This document shows, piece by piece, positions 1 through 10,765 of a stretch of 64,000 nt of DNA (position 1 is the stretch's first letter; each line of letters begins with the position of its first letter). Position numbers and translations under genes: made by a program. The stretch lies in the NCBI GenBank assembly GCA_958450325.1, contig OY288248.1, positions 44,592,005-44,656,004 of the forward strand, written 5' to 3'. The stretch comes from Agrostemma githago. Its lineage: Eukaryota; Streptophyta; Magnoliopsida; Caryophyllales; Caryophyllaceae. The notes below the pieces were generated by a model. The model was not told the origin of the DNA and searched no databases. It saw only the letters and a list, made by a program, of their open reading frames with translations.

Positions 1-876
1 AGCGTTCCCAACTACCGCAGCAGCCAAATCAGTTCTAGGGGGCGCCGGATAAGCTCGAATCACCATATAAATCGAGCTTACTGGGACGAGGAATTGGTGT
101 TCCACGGTGGCCCGTTGATTAGGTGGACGGTTGCTTGGTGGTTCCTTTCCAAGCTGACGGGGTTGGCCAAGAGGGACCAAGCTCGTTACCTTGTGATCCT
201 GTCCCTTGACTGGACAGTTCACATTTACCCGGACCGCATTCTGAGGCAGTTCGGTTCGTCTCAGCGCATTCCTGAGACTGAAGCCATTATTAGCGTCTCG
301 CTCCAACTGACGGACGCTATGTGCGACACCTGGTTGCAGAGATGGTTTACTCGTCCTACATGGACTATTCCCAACCCTTGCCAATCCGCTTGGGTTTCTC
401 GAGCCTATGAGAAATGGACTTCTGAGGAGTCCGAGGAGGCTCACAAAGCTCTGAAGGTCGATGAGGCCTTCGAACTGGTCCGTCGGGAGACGGCAAAGGA
501 CAATAGGGGATTCTACGACGAGGGAGAGACCCCTGCTACCTTAGTCCGATTAGAATCGGGTCTTAAGTCACATACTAAGACTCGAGCTAAAGATGCCGGT
601 GCTAGTGGCACGCGGGGGCGGCAAAGCCCCCAGACTCACTTGGAGCGGCGACTTGGGCCAAGGCTGGCGGCCCGGGACCGATTAGGTCCGCGTGACCGGC
701 TCCCTGAGCCTGTGAGGGCCCGACTCGGGCCTATCGAGATGGATGAGGACTCGAGTTCCAAGAAACGAGTCCGAGCTAAAGAGGTTCTTGTGGTGATTCG
801 GGAACGCTCTCCTCCGCGTCGTCGTCAGTGGACGGCCAAGGAGGCCAAGGACAAGGGGAAGGGCAAGATGCCCTAA
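1..876 (+). CDS. Antisense ORF of Tat element A (plant-mobile-domain-like), 5' part outside window
   Basis: The frame is open from base 1 to the TAA at 874-876, so 94 is not a real start; the reading enters from the left edge. It matches exon 2 of the antisense ORF in element I (45604-46503) along its length: FHGG.LIRW, ARY.VILS, RIPE.EA, QLTD.MCD.W.QRW and R.E.AKDNR recur in the same order. The C-terminal third is basic, with repeats of the form RLGP/DRLGPRDRLPE and a Lys-rich tail (KDKGKGKM), compatible with nuclear localisation. It runs toward and converges with pol. Function is unknown. The upstream exon of element I suggests a plant-mobile-domain-like fold of the type reported in some plant Ty3/gypsy antisense ORFs. 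The shared substitutions without frame breaks suggest selection on the protein, which I infer but have not tested. Confidence 0.75.
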   Translation, partial: SVPNYRSSQISSRGRRISSNHHINRAYWDEELVFHGGPLIRWTVAWWFLSKLTGLAKRDQARYLVILSLDWTVHIYPDRILRQFGSSQRIPETEAIISVSLQLTDAMCDTWLQRWFTRPTWTIPNPCQSAWVSRAYEKWTSEESEEAHKALKVDEAFELVRRETAKDNRGFYDEGETPATLVRLESGLKSHTKTRAKDAGASGTRGRQSPQTHLERRLGPRLAARDRLGPRDRLPEPVRARLGPIEMDEDSSSKKRVRAKEVLVVIRERSPPRRRQWTAKEAKDKGKGKMP

Positions 877-1277
877 ACACCGAGTCCTTAGTTTTTATTA
901 TTTAAGTATTATTACTATTTTTGTCGTGTGTTTTTTTTTGTAGTTTTTTGAATTCCTGCACTTGTAATTTTCCCAAGTTCGTTGGGGCTTTTTTTTTTTT
1001 TGTGATAATTAATAAAAGGAAGTTTATTATTAAACCGTTCCTGTCTTTTCTTGATTGCATTGTTGTGCCCTTTTGAGGGGCTGCCTACGTATCCGCAATT
1101 AGCAGAATCAAACCAAACGTAGTTCAGGCCTAGGAAATTTGCAATCTTGAATTACACCAAGACTAATGGTTCAAGATGTTTTGCGACAGTAGAATAAATA
1201 ATTCTAGCTCATTGACTTGCTTTTTGTAAAATAAAACGATTTTGATAAAAAAAAATGCTAATGACATTGAGAAATGG
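877..1277. other. Convergent spacer between antisense ORF and pol 3' end (element A)
   Basis: AT-rich spacer without an ORF. On the plus strand it holds an AATAAA-like signal near 1010 (taataaaagg) downstream of the antisense ORF, a plausible polyadenylation region. The equivalent spacer in element I is 46504-46888, and short blocks are conserved between the two (for example the stretch around cctacgtatcc). Confidence 0.4.
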
Positions 1278-4200
1278 CTAAGGGTAGTAACGCTTCAGCT
1301 GGTCCAGGTTGGTTGGGTTGACAAACTCATTCCCGTCCAGGTCCGTCAGCATTACTGCTCCCCCTGATAGGATCCTCTTCACCAGGTATGGCCCCGCCCA
1401 GTTGGGTTTGAATTTTCCACTTGGGTCAACTGGTAGTAAGGCTCGAACAGACTTAAGGACTAGGTCCCCTTCTTTAATGTTTCTGGGCCTTACTCGCTTG
1501 TTGAAGGCCCGTTGGATCCGTTTCTGGTAGATTTGGATGTTGTTGAGAGCGCGGGACCGTCGTTCGTCTAGTAAAACCAACGAATCGTACCATGCTCGAA
1601 CCCAGTCAGCTTCGGGTACTTGACTTTCTAGCAGAATTCTGAGGGATGGTACCTCTAGCTCAACCGGCTGGACCGCCTCCATCCCATAGGTTAGGTAGTA
1701 TGGTGTCGCTCCGGTTGCGGTGCGAATTGATGTCCGATACCCCCATAGGGCAAAAGGTATTTTGTCGGGCCTGTCCCGATAATTATCAGCCATCTTTTTG
1801 AGTATGGTGACAATCGTTTTATTAGCTGCCTCTACTGCTCCGTTCGTTTGGGGACGGTAGGGCGAGGACGTGTGCCTTTGAATTTTGTATTTAGCCAGTA
1901 GGGCCGCGGTCTCAGCTTGGAAATGAGTTCCATGATCACTGATAAATTCATGTGGGATTCCATACCGACATATTATCTTGTTTTGGATAAATTTGGCGAC
2001 ATGTTTAGCATTGAGGATGCGATATGATTCAGCTTCGACCCATTTGGTGAATTAGTCGATAGCTACCAAAATGAAGCAGTGCCCGCCAGTACCGGAGGGA
2101 TTCACCTTCCCGATTATGTCGATACCCCATGTTGAGAATGGCCAGGGTGACGCCATGGTATAGAGCAGGGATGGCGGCATATGTTGCACATTGCCAAAGA
2201 TTTGACAGTTATGGCAATGTTTGACATATAGCTGGCAGTCGGCTTCCATGGTGTTCCAGTAATACCCGAGCCTCATGATTTTTCGGACCAGCATGTGAGC
2301 ATTCATGTGCGGGCCATTTTCGCCATCATGTACTTCGGCCATTACTTTCTCGGCCTTATATTTGTCAACACAAAGGAGAAGAGCCCCCTGTGCCGTCTTT
2401 TTGTACAGTTGCCCGTCATCAGCACAGATGAACTGGGTGGCTAGCCTCCGTAAGGCTTTCTTGGCTCGACCCTCAGTCCCAGGAGGATACTCTCCGTTGG
2501 TCAGGTATGTTAACACAGCCTGGTACCATGGTTCGGGATCAGTGATCTCGATGTCTTCGATGTCATGGATGTATGCCGGCTCAGACCGTCTTTCGACACA
2601 AATTGGCATACTGGTCACGTGGTCGGGAATGTTCAGTAGAGACGCCAATTTTGAGAGTGCATCTGCAAACTGATTTTCTTCCCGAGGCAGGTATATGTAC
2701 TCTACCTTTTGGAATTGTTTCTCGAGATCCCTTACTCGTGCCTGGTAGGCCACGAGATTAGCATTCCGAGTCTTCCATTTTTGAAGTGCTTGGTTAATGA
2801 CCAAGGATGAGTCGCCATGTACCCGAAGATTTGTGATCCCCAGGTTGGCGGCGGCTTGTAGCCCATAAATGCATGCTTCGTACTCTGCTGCATTATTAGT
2901 AACGTCAAAGTCCAATTTAATGGAGACGGGAGTATGCTCCCCTCTTGGTGAAATTAGGAGGATCCCGACTCCGAACCCTCGAAAATTAGATGCTCCATCG
3001 AAGTATAAATCCCATGTTTCGGCATCGGTATGGAAAATATCTTCGTCTGGGAAGGACCAAGTGTCGGTGTGTCCTTCCTCGGTTACCGGGCTGTCAGCGA
3101 GGAATTCAGCTACTATTCGCCCCTTAATAGCTTTTAACGGTACAAATTTTAGGTCGAACTCTGCCAACATTAGAGTCCATCTTGAAATCCGGCCATTGAG
3201 GATGGGTTTTTCGAAGAGGTACTTGATCGGATCCATCTTGGATAGAACATGGACCTCGTAGCTGAGCATATAGTGTCGAAGCTTCTTAGTGGCCCAGACT
3301 AGAGCCAAGCACGTCTTTTCGAGCATGGTATATTTGCACTCATACTCTAAAAACTTCTTGCTGATGTAATAAATGGCTCGTTCTTCGGAGTCAACTGTCT
3401 GAGCCAGCATAGCCCCCATGGTTGTCTCGGTCGTTGTTAGGTATAACGACAGAGGCAAGCCGGGTTGAGGTGGCATCAAAACTGGCGGAGCAGACAGAAT
3501 TTCTTTGATTTTGTCGAAAGCAGCTTGGCACTTGTCATCCCATAGTATCCGTTCCCCTATTTTCAGTTTCTTGAAAATTGGTTCACACACCATGGTTAGC
3601 TTGGAAATGAATCGACTAATATACTGGACTTTCCCGAGAAATCCCCTTATTTCTTTTTCGGTTTCAGGAGCTTGCATCTCGGTGATGGCTTTGATTTTAG
3701 CTGGGTCGACCTCGATACCTCGTTGGCTAACGATATGACCCAGTAATTTGCCTGACGTTACCCCGAAACTGCACTTTTGAGGGTTTAGCCTCATATTGTA
3801 TTTGCGCAATCGGGTGAAGAATTTTCTTAGGGCGGTGATGTGACCGTCCCGTTCTTTGGACTTGACGATCATGTCGTCCACATAAACTTCTACCTCTTTA
3901 TGCATCATGTCGTGTAATAAAGTGGTAGCGTCCTTTGGTATGTGGCCCCGGCATTAATGAGACCAAATGGCATGACGGTGTAACAGTAAGTACCCCAAGG
4001 TGTAGTGAAGGTAGTCTTACTCATGTCTTCTTCCGCCATCTTGATTTGATTGTATCCGGCATACCCATCCATGAATGACAGAAGGGCATGATCGGCCGTG
4101 TTATCCACCAGTATATCGATGTGTGGTAACGGAAAATCATCCTTCGGGCTTGCTTTGTTAAGGTCTCGAAAATCTACGCATACCCGCACCTTACCGTCCT

Positions 4201-4918
4201 TTTTAGGAACCGGCACGATGTTTGCAACCCAGTCCGGATACTCGGACACTTGTATGAAGCCGGCTTTGAACTGTTTGTCGACTTCTTCCTTTACTTTGAG
4301 AGACCACTCGGGCCTCATTCGACGAAGCTTCTGTTTGACCGGTTTGCACCCGTCTTTGATAGGTATGCGGTGCTCGACTATTTCCCGGTCTATCCCCGGC
4401 ATGTCCTTGTAGGACCATGCGAAGACATCTTTGAACTCTTGGAGGAGATTTATGAACTGTTGTTTCTCCTCGGGATCTAAGGATAACCCTATCTTAAGTA
4501 TCTGAGGCTCTAAGGTTGTTCCCACGTTTATGGACTCCGTCTCTTCAATTACCGGATTCCGGGATTCCCTTTGCTCTAGTTGCTCGATCAGATGTGGAGG
4601 TAAGGGTACCTGTTCGTCGGATTTCTCAATGTCATAGCATAAAACGTTTTTGAAAGAAGAATTTAAAAGAGACAAGTCGTAAGCAGAACGGTTGTTATTA
4701 TTGATTGAAAATTTGGAAAACAGCTCAAAGAGAGCAGCCATCTGATCGTTGGTCAGTGGCGGAATTGGTAAAGCACTCGGGACAGACCCCGAAGTGCTAG
4801 CAGCAGGAATGATAGAAGGGAGGGGGGTTACAGGAGTGACTCTAGCACCGACTTCTCCAGACTCGACCTCAGACTCTGACTCAGACTCCGACTCCGACTC
4901 GGACTCAGACTCAGGCAT
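1278..4918 (-). pseudogene. pol: Tat pol of element A: RT, two RNase H domains, integrase (disrupted)
   Basis: On the minus strand the order is a Ser/Glu dipeptide run (about 4918-4860), a linker, reverse transcriptase with palm motif YVDDMIVKSK, and a first RNase H that looks eroded at its first acidic position (YLTTTETTMGAML). Then comes the extra RNase H typical of Tat (DLYFDGASN, NNAAEYEA, HGDSSLV, NQFADALS), and integrase with an HHCC-type finger (HCHNCQIF), core and C-terminal domain. Two lesions are visible by comparison with element I. A one-base deletion at about 3925-3932, just upstream of the YVDD block, changes frame. A TAT-to-TAA change at 2052-2054 stops the integrase core in VAID(Y). 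The frame is otherwise continuous from 3908 to 1278. It would have encoded the enzymes for cDNA synthesis and insertion; it cannot now be made whole. Confidence 0.88.
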
Positions 4919-5036
4919 GTCTCCCTCTCCGGCGACCAGCTTGTAGATCCTTCCTTGACTGTCAGTCCACTTGACAGTCTTCCTCCAGGCCCTTTTTCCC
5001 GTCTCGGAATCAACATCCGAGATCAGCTTGGTCGGG

Positions 5037-6266
5037 TCAAACCTGTTGCGTGCTGCGGAGAATCAGGTTGACCAGGTCTTCCTTTGGAGTGGGGGCTATG
5101 GTGTCTTCCCCGAAGAGTAGCCCCAGCGCGGGCTCGGCATCATCCGCTCCATCGGACTGGATGAGGGTGAATACCTCATCCGGAATGTAGTTGCAATCCC
5201 GGGCCAAGTGGGTCCCGGGGTGCGTAGCATTAGGCTGGTATAGTCCAACCTGGATGGCCCCGAATACGGGTGTGACAAAGTAGTCAGACAACCGTGGGCT
5301 GTAAGGGCTCAAGTAGATACCCTTCATGATGTTGCAGGCCTTTTCGATTCCTGCTCGGACAACGTTGTCCGGAGTGATGGCATAGCCAAGGCCGAAGTGA
5401 GAGTCTTCGTCCTTGAGAACCTCGATGATCTTCCCAGCTGGAAGGTCGGGTCGAGAGGTAGCCCCCGGAAGGTACCCTAGGTTTTGGAGCATTGTGTCAA
5501 TGCTTGTGGTGAAGTAAGGCCTAAAGAGGTACTCTTCCTCGATCATCCCCACAAGGTCGAACCCCCAAAGGTCCGTGCGGCCCGTGGTGTTACAGCTAGC
5601 CATGGTCATTGGGGTTGCCTCTAAAGTAATAACACTGTCGAGTAGAGGCATCTTGATCTTACGGTGGAGGGTAGAGGACACAGCTTTCACCGCGTGAATC
5701 CACGGCCTTCCTAGGAGCAAGTTGAATGATGAGGTGACATCAATCACCTGAAATTCAAGCTCCTTTTCTATCGGGCCCGCGATGATGGTCAGCTTTATGG
5801 CCCCAGCTACCGACTTTGGACTCCCATCAAAGGCTTGGATGGTTTGAGCAGTCGGGATGTAGTCAGCCTCGGTAATGCCGAGGGCTTTGGCGGTCCTTAG
5901 AGGAAGGACATTCACGGCTGACCCGTCGTCGACTAGGGTCATCGGGAGGTATTTTCCTCGGCAAATCACCGTGATGTAAAGGGCCAGGTTGTGGGAGGTC
6001 CCGAATGGCGGCAGATCAGCTTCGGAAAATGTGATCATTGGGCCTCCTTCTTTGGCCTTACCCTTTAGGTGGGGTAGGACCGTGGCTACCATTTCAGCGG
6101 GGGTAGCCAAAGAGTCGATCTTGACTTGATCGAGAGCCTTTGTAAGTGCTTCTCGATGTTCTTGAGAGCTAACAAGGAGTTGCCATATAGTGAGGTCAAC
6201 TCGGGTTCTCTTCAATTGCTTTACGATGGCCGTTTCGGCGGTCGGCTCTTCAGGGGCGACTTCCAT
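5037..6266 (-). pseudogene. Tat protease region of element A (frameshifted from gag and from RT)
   Basis: This 409-codon frame holds the aspartic-protease-like motif VDDGSAVNVLP with a downstream flap-like region and the conserved LLGRPWIHA. It would process the Gag-Pol polyprotein. It is out of frame with gag by a one-base insertion near 6253, and out of frame with RT by a four-base insertion near 5042-5048. Both are placed by comparison with element I, where the corresponding stretches run on in one frame. Downstream of the second shift the reading resumes at 4918 with the Ser/Glu run. Whether Tat elements normally make gag and protease in one frame is inferred here from element I. Confidence 0.8.
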
Positions 6267-7698
6267 TCCCGAGTGGATCGGTGATGGTTGCCGGGATAGG
6301 GGTGTCCCTAGTGCTTGTGGCTAAATAGGGACGACCAAGGTTGTTGCTGGCTAGGACCCGAGTTTTAGCCTCTCGGATCTGTTCAGGGGTGATGGGAACG
6401 GTTTCCCCTTTAGCGAGGTAGATATCATCCTCGTCGTCAAACCAGATCCCGTTCACTTGCGGGATGTAGGGGGAGATAAGGTGAGAGCAGTCAATCACCT
6501 CCCCGGAAAAGATGGCATGGGAGCTGAAAGGGTTCTCCTTGTTGCTGGGCTTATCTCCGGGTAGCGGGATTTTACCGCTTTCAATCAGGTCCTGAATCAA
6601 GTGCTTCAGCTTCCAACACTTTTCGGTGTCATGCCCATTGCCCCGGTGGTATTGGCAATAGGCCTGAGCATTGTAGTTCTTGGAGCGCCGCTCGACCGGA
6701 ACTTCAGGAGTTGGGCCTATCGGTTGGATTAGGCCTTTGGAGGATAGCCTTTGTAAGGCATAGGTATAGGTAGTACCTATATCAGTGAAGACCCGAGGTG
6801 GGGTGTTATTCTTGGACGGGGCATCTAGTAGATTAACCGCGTCAAAAATGCTGCGAGCTGCAGCCTGAGGCTTAGTGGTGGAGGAAGAAGCCCCTTGGTA
6901 CCCTTTGCTAGCGGCCTTGGTGAGGCTTTCTAATCTCAGGTCGTCTTCGATCCTCATACCCATTTCAGTAAGGGTGGTGAAATTGGGTATGACAGCGTAC
7001 CGGAGGTGAACCCGGTAGGAGGGGAGGAGGTTCTTGACAAAAGCCTCCACTAGAGTCTTCTCATTGGGCTTATCGACCAATTTCACGCTCTCGGCCCTCC
7101 AGCGTTGAAGGTATTTAGTGAAACCTTCCTTTGGCTCTTGGGCCATGACCTCTAGAGATCGCATTGTGGTTTGGATCTCGGTGTTGTCAGCATAGTTCCG
7201 AGCGAACTCGGTAGCCACATCCTCCCATGTAGGGTATTTTTTCGGGTCTAGCCTATAGTACCAGGCCCGTGGGTGCTTCTCAAGGGATGCAGCAAAGAGA
7301 TTCTTGAACATGGTCGAATCCACTCCCTTGATGGCCATGAATTCCTTGAAGGCCCGCACATGTAGTAACGGGTCCTCAGTTCCCTCGAACATGGGCAAAC
7401 CTGTGAGGTTCAGGTTTGCGGGCAGCTTGTCACTCAGCGGGTTGTACTCTCGACTATTCTCCCGATGAATGTTGTTGCTTCCAGCCAAATGGACTTGTTC
7501 CTCTAGCCGGCGCACCGCGCTGACTAGTTCAGCAAGAGGCTCATTAGCCTCGACATTAGGAGCCCTTTGCTCCACCGTAACTAGGCGAGCAACAATGGCC
7601 ACCTGGCCAGCCCTCATTTCGGTCAGTTGGGCTTCGATGTCGGTCTGCTTCGCGACCATGGCGTCCAAAGAGGTTTGTAGGCTGTTCAAAGTAGCCAT
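6250..7698 (-). CDS. gag: Tat gag of element A
   Basis: 482 codons from an ATG at 7698. The N-terminus is a predicted coiled coil (SLQTSLDAMVAKQTDIEAQL). The central retrotransposon gag domain contains PMFEGTEDPLLHVRAF and FARNYADNTEIQTTMRSLE. A zinc-knuckle-like Tat motif follows (YCQYHRGNGHDTEKCWKLK). It would form the virus-like particle shell and bind RNA. The start matches that of element I (53245). The reading frame is intact to 6250, but the stop there comes from the one-base insertion that separates it from the protease frame, so the last dozen residues are aberrant. Confidence 0.85.
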   Translation of the reverse strand: MATLNSLQTSLDAMVAKQTDIEAQLTEMRAGQVAIVARLVTVEQRAPNVEANEPLAELVSAVRRLEEQVHLAGSNNIHRENSREYNPLSDKLPANLNLTGLPMFEGTEDPLLHVRAFKEFMAIKGVDSTMFKNLFAASLEKHPRAWYYRLDPKKYPTWEDVATEFARNYADNTEIQTTMRSLEVMAQEPKEGFTKYLQRWRAESVKLVDKPNEKTLVEAFVKNLLPSYRVHLRYAVIPNFTTLTEMGMRIEDDLRLESLTKAASKGYQGASSSTTKPQAAARSIFDAVNLLDAPSKNNTPPRVFTDIGTTYTYALQRLSSKGLIQPIGPTPEVPVERRSKNYNAQAYCQYHRGNGHDTEKCWKLKHLIQDLIESGKIPLPGDKPSNKENPFSSHAIFSGEVIDCSHLISPYIPQVNGIWFDDEDDIYLAKGETVPITPEQIREAKTRVLASNNLGRPYLATSTRDTPIPATITDPLGNGSRP

Positions 7699-8305
7699 CC
7701 TTCGAGCGTGTCTAGTTGCTGGCGGCCTGTCTGTAAGAACACCGCGTAATCAGAAACTGAACCCAGATCTTGGAAAAAGAAAGGAGAAGTACATCCCGAG
7801 CGACACTAGGAAAGAAGACTAAAGACTCGAGGAGGACATCTAGACGGATGACTCGATGGGTGGTATAACTTCCTTAGGATTTTGGCTTTGTGGGCCTAAT
7901 CCCGTTCGAAGGAAGGTCCACGTGAGACTTTTCCCCAGACTTTTGACTCGAGTGTATGAACGGACTTTCCTTTGTAGGGGTATGCCCTACGCGGGTCGGT
8001 CGTGCCTTGACGGATAAGGCGGACTCGGGAAAAGGGGGAAACTCGTGATATAGGATCAGCGGAGTTTCGACGCTATAGACCTTCGACATACTATGAAAAG
8101 ACCCGACACACGGCTAGACGGTAGGTCCTATAATAAGGAAGGTTTACTAGGAAAGTTGGATGTTTGAATTTTGAATATTAAGTGGACGAATTTTCGAGAG
8201 TCTGGAAATTAAAAAAAAAGGAATTTCGAAAACCAAGATTAGAATTTTGAAAATTCAGAAAATCGAGATGGTGTTGGAAATTCATAAATTAAAATGGGCG
8301 GCATG
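7699..8305 (-). other. 5' leader of element A, gag-proximal part
   Basis: Untranslated leader between the gag start and the CACTA insertion. It matches the leader of element I (53246 onward), for example ggcctgtctgtaagaacacc at both places. A 71-codon open stretch at 7874-8089 has no counterpart frame in element I and is not called a gene. Bases 8303-8305 (ATG) are the left copy of the CACTA target duplication. Confidence 0.6.
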
Positions 8306-8719
8306 CACTACTAGAAAATATGTCAAAGAAATCATGTAAAAAGACCCTAAGACACCATTATGGAGATGATCTCCAGGTCAAAGGTGTCTTAGGGTAAGAA
8401 ACCATGTGAGTAAAATGGTGTCTTTGCTTATGCTTTAGAAATCAATTTTAAGGGATTAATGGTTTCTTAGGTCCATGAGAAAGACATCATTTGGGGGAGA
8501 TAAATGATGTCTTATCTAAACTTAATAAATCATCTAATGTACTTAAATGGTTTCTTTGCCTACCAACTTAATAAAGCATGTAACACACTTAAATGATTTC
8601 TTTGCTACCTTGATTTAAAAAAAAAAAATTATTTTAATATTCAAGATGATCTAACCATTAAAATACAATGTACTTATTTTTATATATCAACTAAAATAAA
8701 AATGCATTTCCATAAAATA

Positions 8720-8771
8720 TCTCTCTCTCACACACACACACACACACATATATATGTATATATATATAATA
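8720..8771. repeat. CT/CA/TA microsatellite inside element B
   Basis: Runs of ct, then (ca)n, then (ta)n follow each other. A 77-codon open stretch over it (8687-8920) is an artefact of the simple repeat. Confidence 0.85.
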
Positions 8772-9190
8772 ATGATGGCAACATGTGTCAAAATTACATT
8801 AGAAGCACAAAATAGTGAACTATAACATAAATATCCCAAAATATGGGTACATTTTCCAAAAAACAAAAAATGGTGTGAGCTAGAGGAAGACTTGACTACT
8901 AATACATCTGGTACGACCAACTAGTAAGGTACAAGGGTAGCTTTGACAACAATAGCGGTGTTCTCTGAAGAACCGATGAAGGACTGCTAGAGGAACATTC
9001 AGCATGACAACACAAGAATAGGAATGAGCATCTAGTTGAAAAAAAGCACAATTGGCTCAGCTTGTAAATCAACCAAAAGCATAGAACCTCTAGTACAAAG
9101 CACTGAACTCCCTAGTTAACAAAATCCATCGTTACGATAGTTGTTAGAGTACAGAATTCTGTTAGGAGACGGGTTAACTAAAACACTCAC

Positions 9191-9437
9191 GTCATCGATG
9201 TTATCACTGTCGATCAAAGACCATCCTTTGTCCATAAATCCATGGACTGCTTCGTTGAAGCCTCTGTGCGACAAATAAAGAAGCATATGTTAATTTTTTT
9301 AAGAAAAGCCAACAAAAATACACTTGAGTCTAGTATGAGACGAACATGAAGGAACCTACTTGCTCATATAAGTTTGTGTTGAACATGAAGGAACCTACTT
9401 GATCAATCTCGCTATGAGTAAGAGCTCGTAAAGCTGG
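9191..9437 (-). pseudogene. Captured HD-ZIP III transcription factor fragment (two exon-like blocks) in CACTA element B
   Basis: On the minus strand, 9263-9191 reads GFNEAVHGFMDKGWSLIDSD and is bounded by an AG acceptor (tgtcgcacag) and a GTGAGT donor. This matches, from memory of the family, the RGFNEAVNGF..GW block downstream of the START domain in class III HD-ZIP proteins (REV/PHB/ATHB8/ATHB15 group). Upstream on the same strand, 9437-9405 reads PALRAL followed by degenerate residues, resembling the exon that precedes that block in these genes (AALRALSQRLSR). The order and strand of the two blocks fit one gene with an intron between. Only a small part of the gene is present, so it is a captured, non-functional fragment. 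Confidence 0.6.
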
Positions 9438-10062
9438 AGATCATAGCTTTTGCTTACAATCTGATGTGAGACAACAAGTAGAAAGTGTGTTTGAGTGTCA
9501 AATCCTTTCATTCCAACAATTATGCACCAACATTTTCTTGCCAATCAATTCATCACCAATCAATTTATACACGGAAAATCCAAAACATAACTGATTGCTA
9601 AGAGCCTCCAGAAAAAATCGAAACCATAACAGACCTAAACTAAGGTCACAGAAAATAATGTCATCATCAATCATAGCTCAACAACGCAAAGATTGAACAA
9701 TTGGTGAACCTAGAATAAACTGGGAGAAAGAAAGACAATACAAGTTTCTATTACGCATGAAGTAATGTAGATATCAAGGTAATTCCTCAACTTTCAACGT
9801 GTGCTATGCAAGAATCTATATACTCATCCTGATGTTCAGATCTGCAGAAGTCGGATACTGTGTAGAGATATCCTAAGAGTAGATTCATTATTTGAAAGGG
9901 TAAACTAATTATTGTGTACAAGAATATCACACTCAGATGCGACAACTGAGAATAGAAAAATATATTATGATTTCAAATACAGATTCAATCACCAATTCAA
10001 TTCCTATTCTGATAACATACAATAGAAGAAATTGGATTTAATGGAATGAAGATATTAAATAC

Positions 10063-10338
10063 CGAGAGCGAGATCCTTTTTATCATCGTCGTCATCCTCA
10101 TCGTCATCTTCATGATCGTCCCCTTCCTTCACATCTTCATCTTCAACAATTTCTTCCTTCTACAGTAAAAAACACAATAATAAAGATAGATGTACACTCA
10201 AGAAAAGACGAGCTTCAAAAATCATCAAATTAAGAAATAAAGTAATTTGATTACCTTTTGTTCAAGAACCTCGACTTGATCGACAGCCACGACAGGGGAT
10301 TGACTCTGTTATTGATCGACGACGACGGGGCCAGGCAT
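10063..10338 (-). pseudogene. Captured acidic-protein gene fragment (NAC-alpha-like?) in CACTA element B
   Basis: Exon-like block 1 (10338-10255) starts with ATG, reads MPGPVVVDQ, has an in-frame TAA at 10309-10311, then continues to VEVLEQK followed by a GTAATC donor. Block 2 (10159-10063) follows a pyrimidine-rich acceptor ending CTGTAG and encodes KEEIVED.DVKEGDD and a long Asp/Glu run. The MPGPV start plus an acidic second exon resembles the N-terminus of plant nascent-polypeptide-associated complex alpha subunits. The match is short and low-complexity, so the identity is tentative. The exon-intron structure is clear, the stop codon makes it non-coding, and it lies on the same strand as the HD-ZIP III fragment. 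Confidence 0.45.
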
Positions 10339-10765
10339 GGTGGTTTGATTTTTAGGGTTTATGGAAAAAAAGAGGGGGAAATTAGGTGTGAGATTTGCAG
10401 AAGTTGAGGAAGAAGATATGAAGAAATGATAAGGATTTGAGAAAGTGTAAGTACATAGAGTAAATGACGGTACTGGTACTACTTGCTGAGTAAATAAAAA
10501 AACAAATTGAAAAGAAATCATTTGTTTAAAAAAATGGTGACTTTGATATTGATTGCATAGGGTCAGAAATCATTTGTTTGAAAAATGATGTCTTTGTTGT
10601 TAATGGTATGTAGTTAGAAATCATTTGTTTGAAAAATGGTGTTTTTATTTCTAGATAAGACATCATTTATTCGGAATAAGTGATTTGTTTAAGCAAAGAC
10701 ACCATTTATCAAACTTAAATGATTATTTATTAATGATTCCTTTTGAGGTATTTCTAATAGTGATG

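Larger units (their letters stand above)
8306..10762. mobile_element. Element B: non-autonomous CACTA transposon with captured gene fragments
   Basis: The left end begins CACTACTAGAAA and the right end reads, reverse-complemented, CACTATTAGAAA. The terminal repeats are imperfect but clear. The flanking 3-bp duplication is ATG (8303-8305 and 10763-10765), as expected for CACTA elements. Subterminal regions contain repeated short motifs related to atggtgtcttt and aaatcatttgttt in both orientations, the usual site type for the element's own binding protein. No transposase reading frame is present. The interior holds pieces of host genes (9191-9437 and 10063-10338). The insertion interrupts the leader of Tat element A; removing it and one ATG aligns the leader with that of element I. 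Confidence 0.88.

Noticed and set aside
7874..8089. 71-codon minus-strand open stretch in the leader of element A, and the 132-codon one at 53411-53809 in element I
   Set aside because: The two leaders align at the DNA level but these frames are not shared, so coding is not supported.
8700..8780. Microsatellite and short direct repeats as a CRISPR-like array
   Set aside because: Simple dinucleotide runs in a plant transposon; no spacers and the wrong kind of genome.
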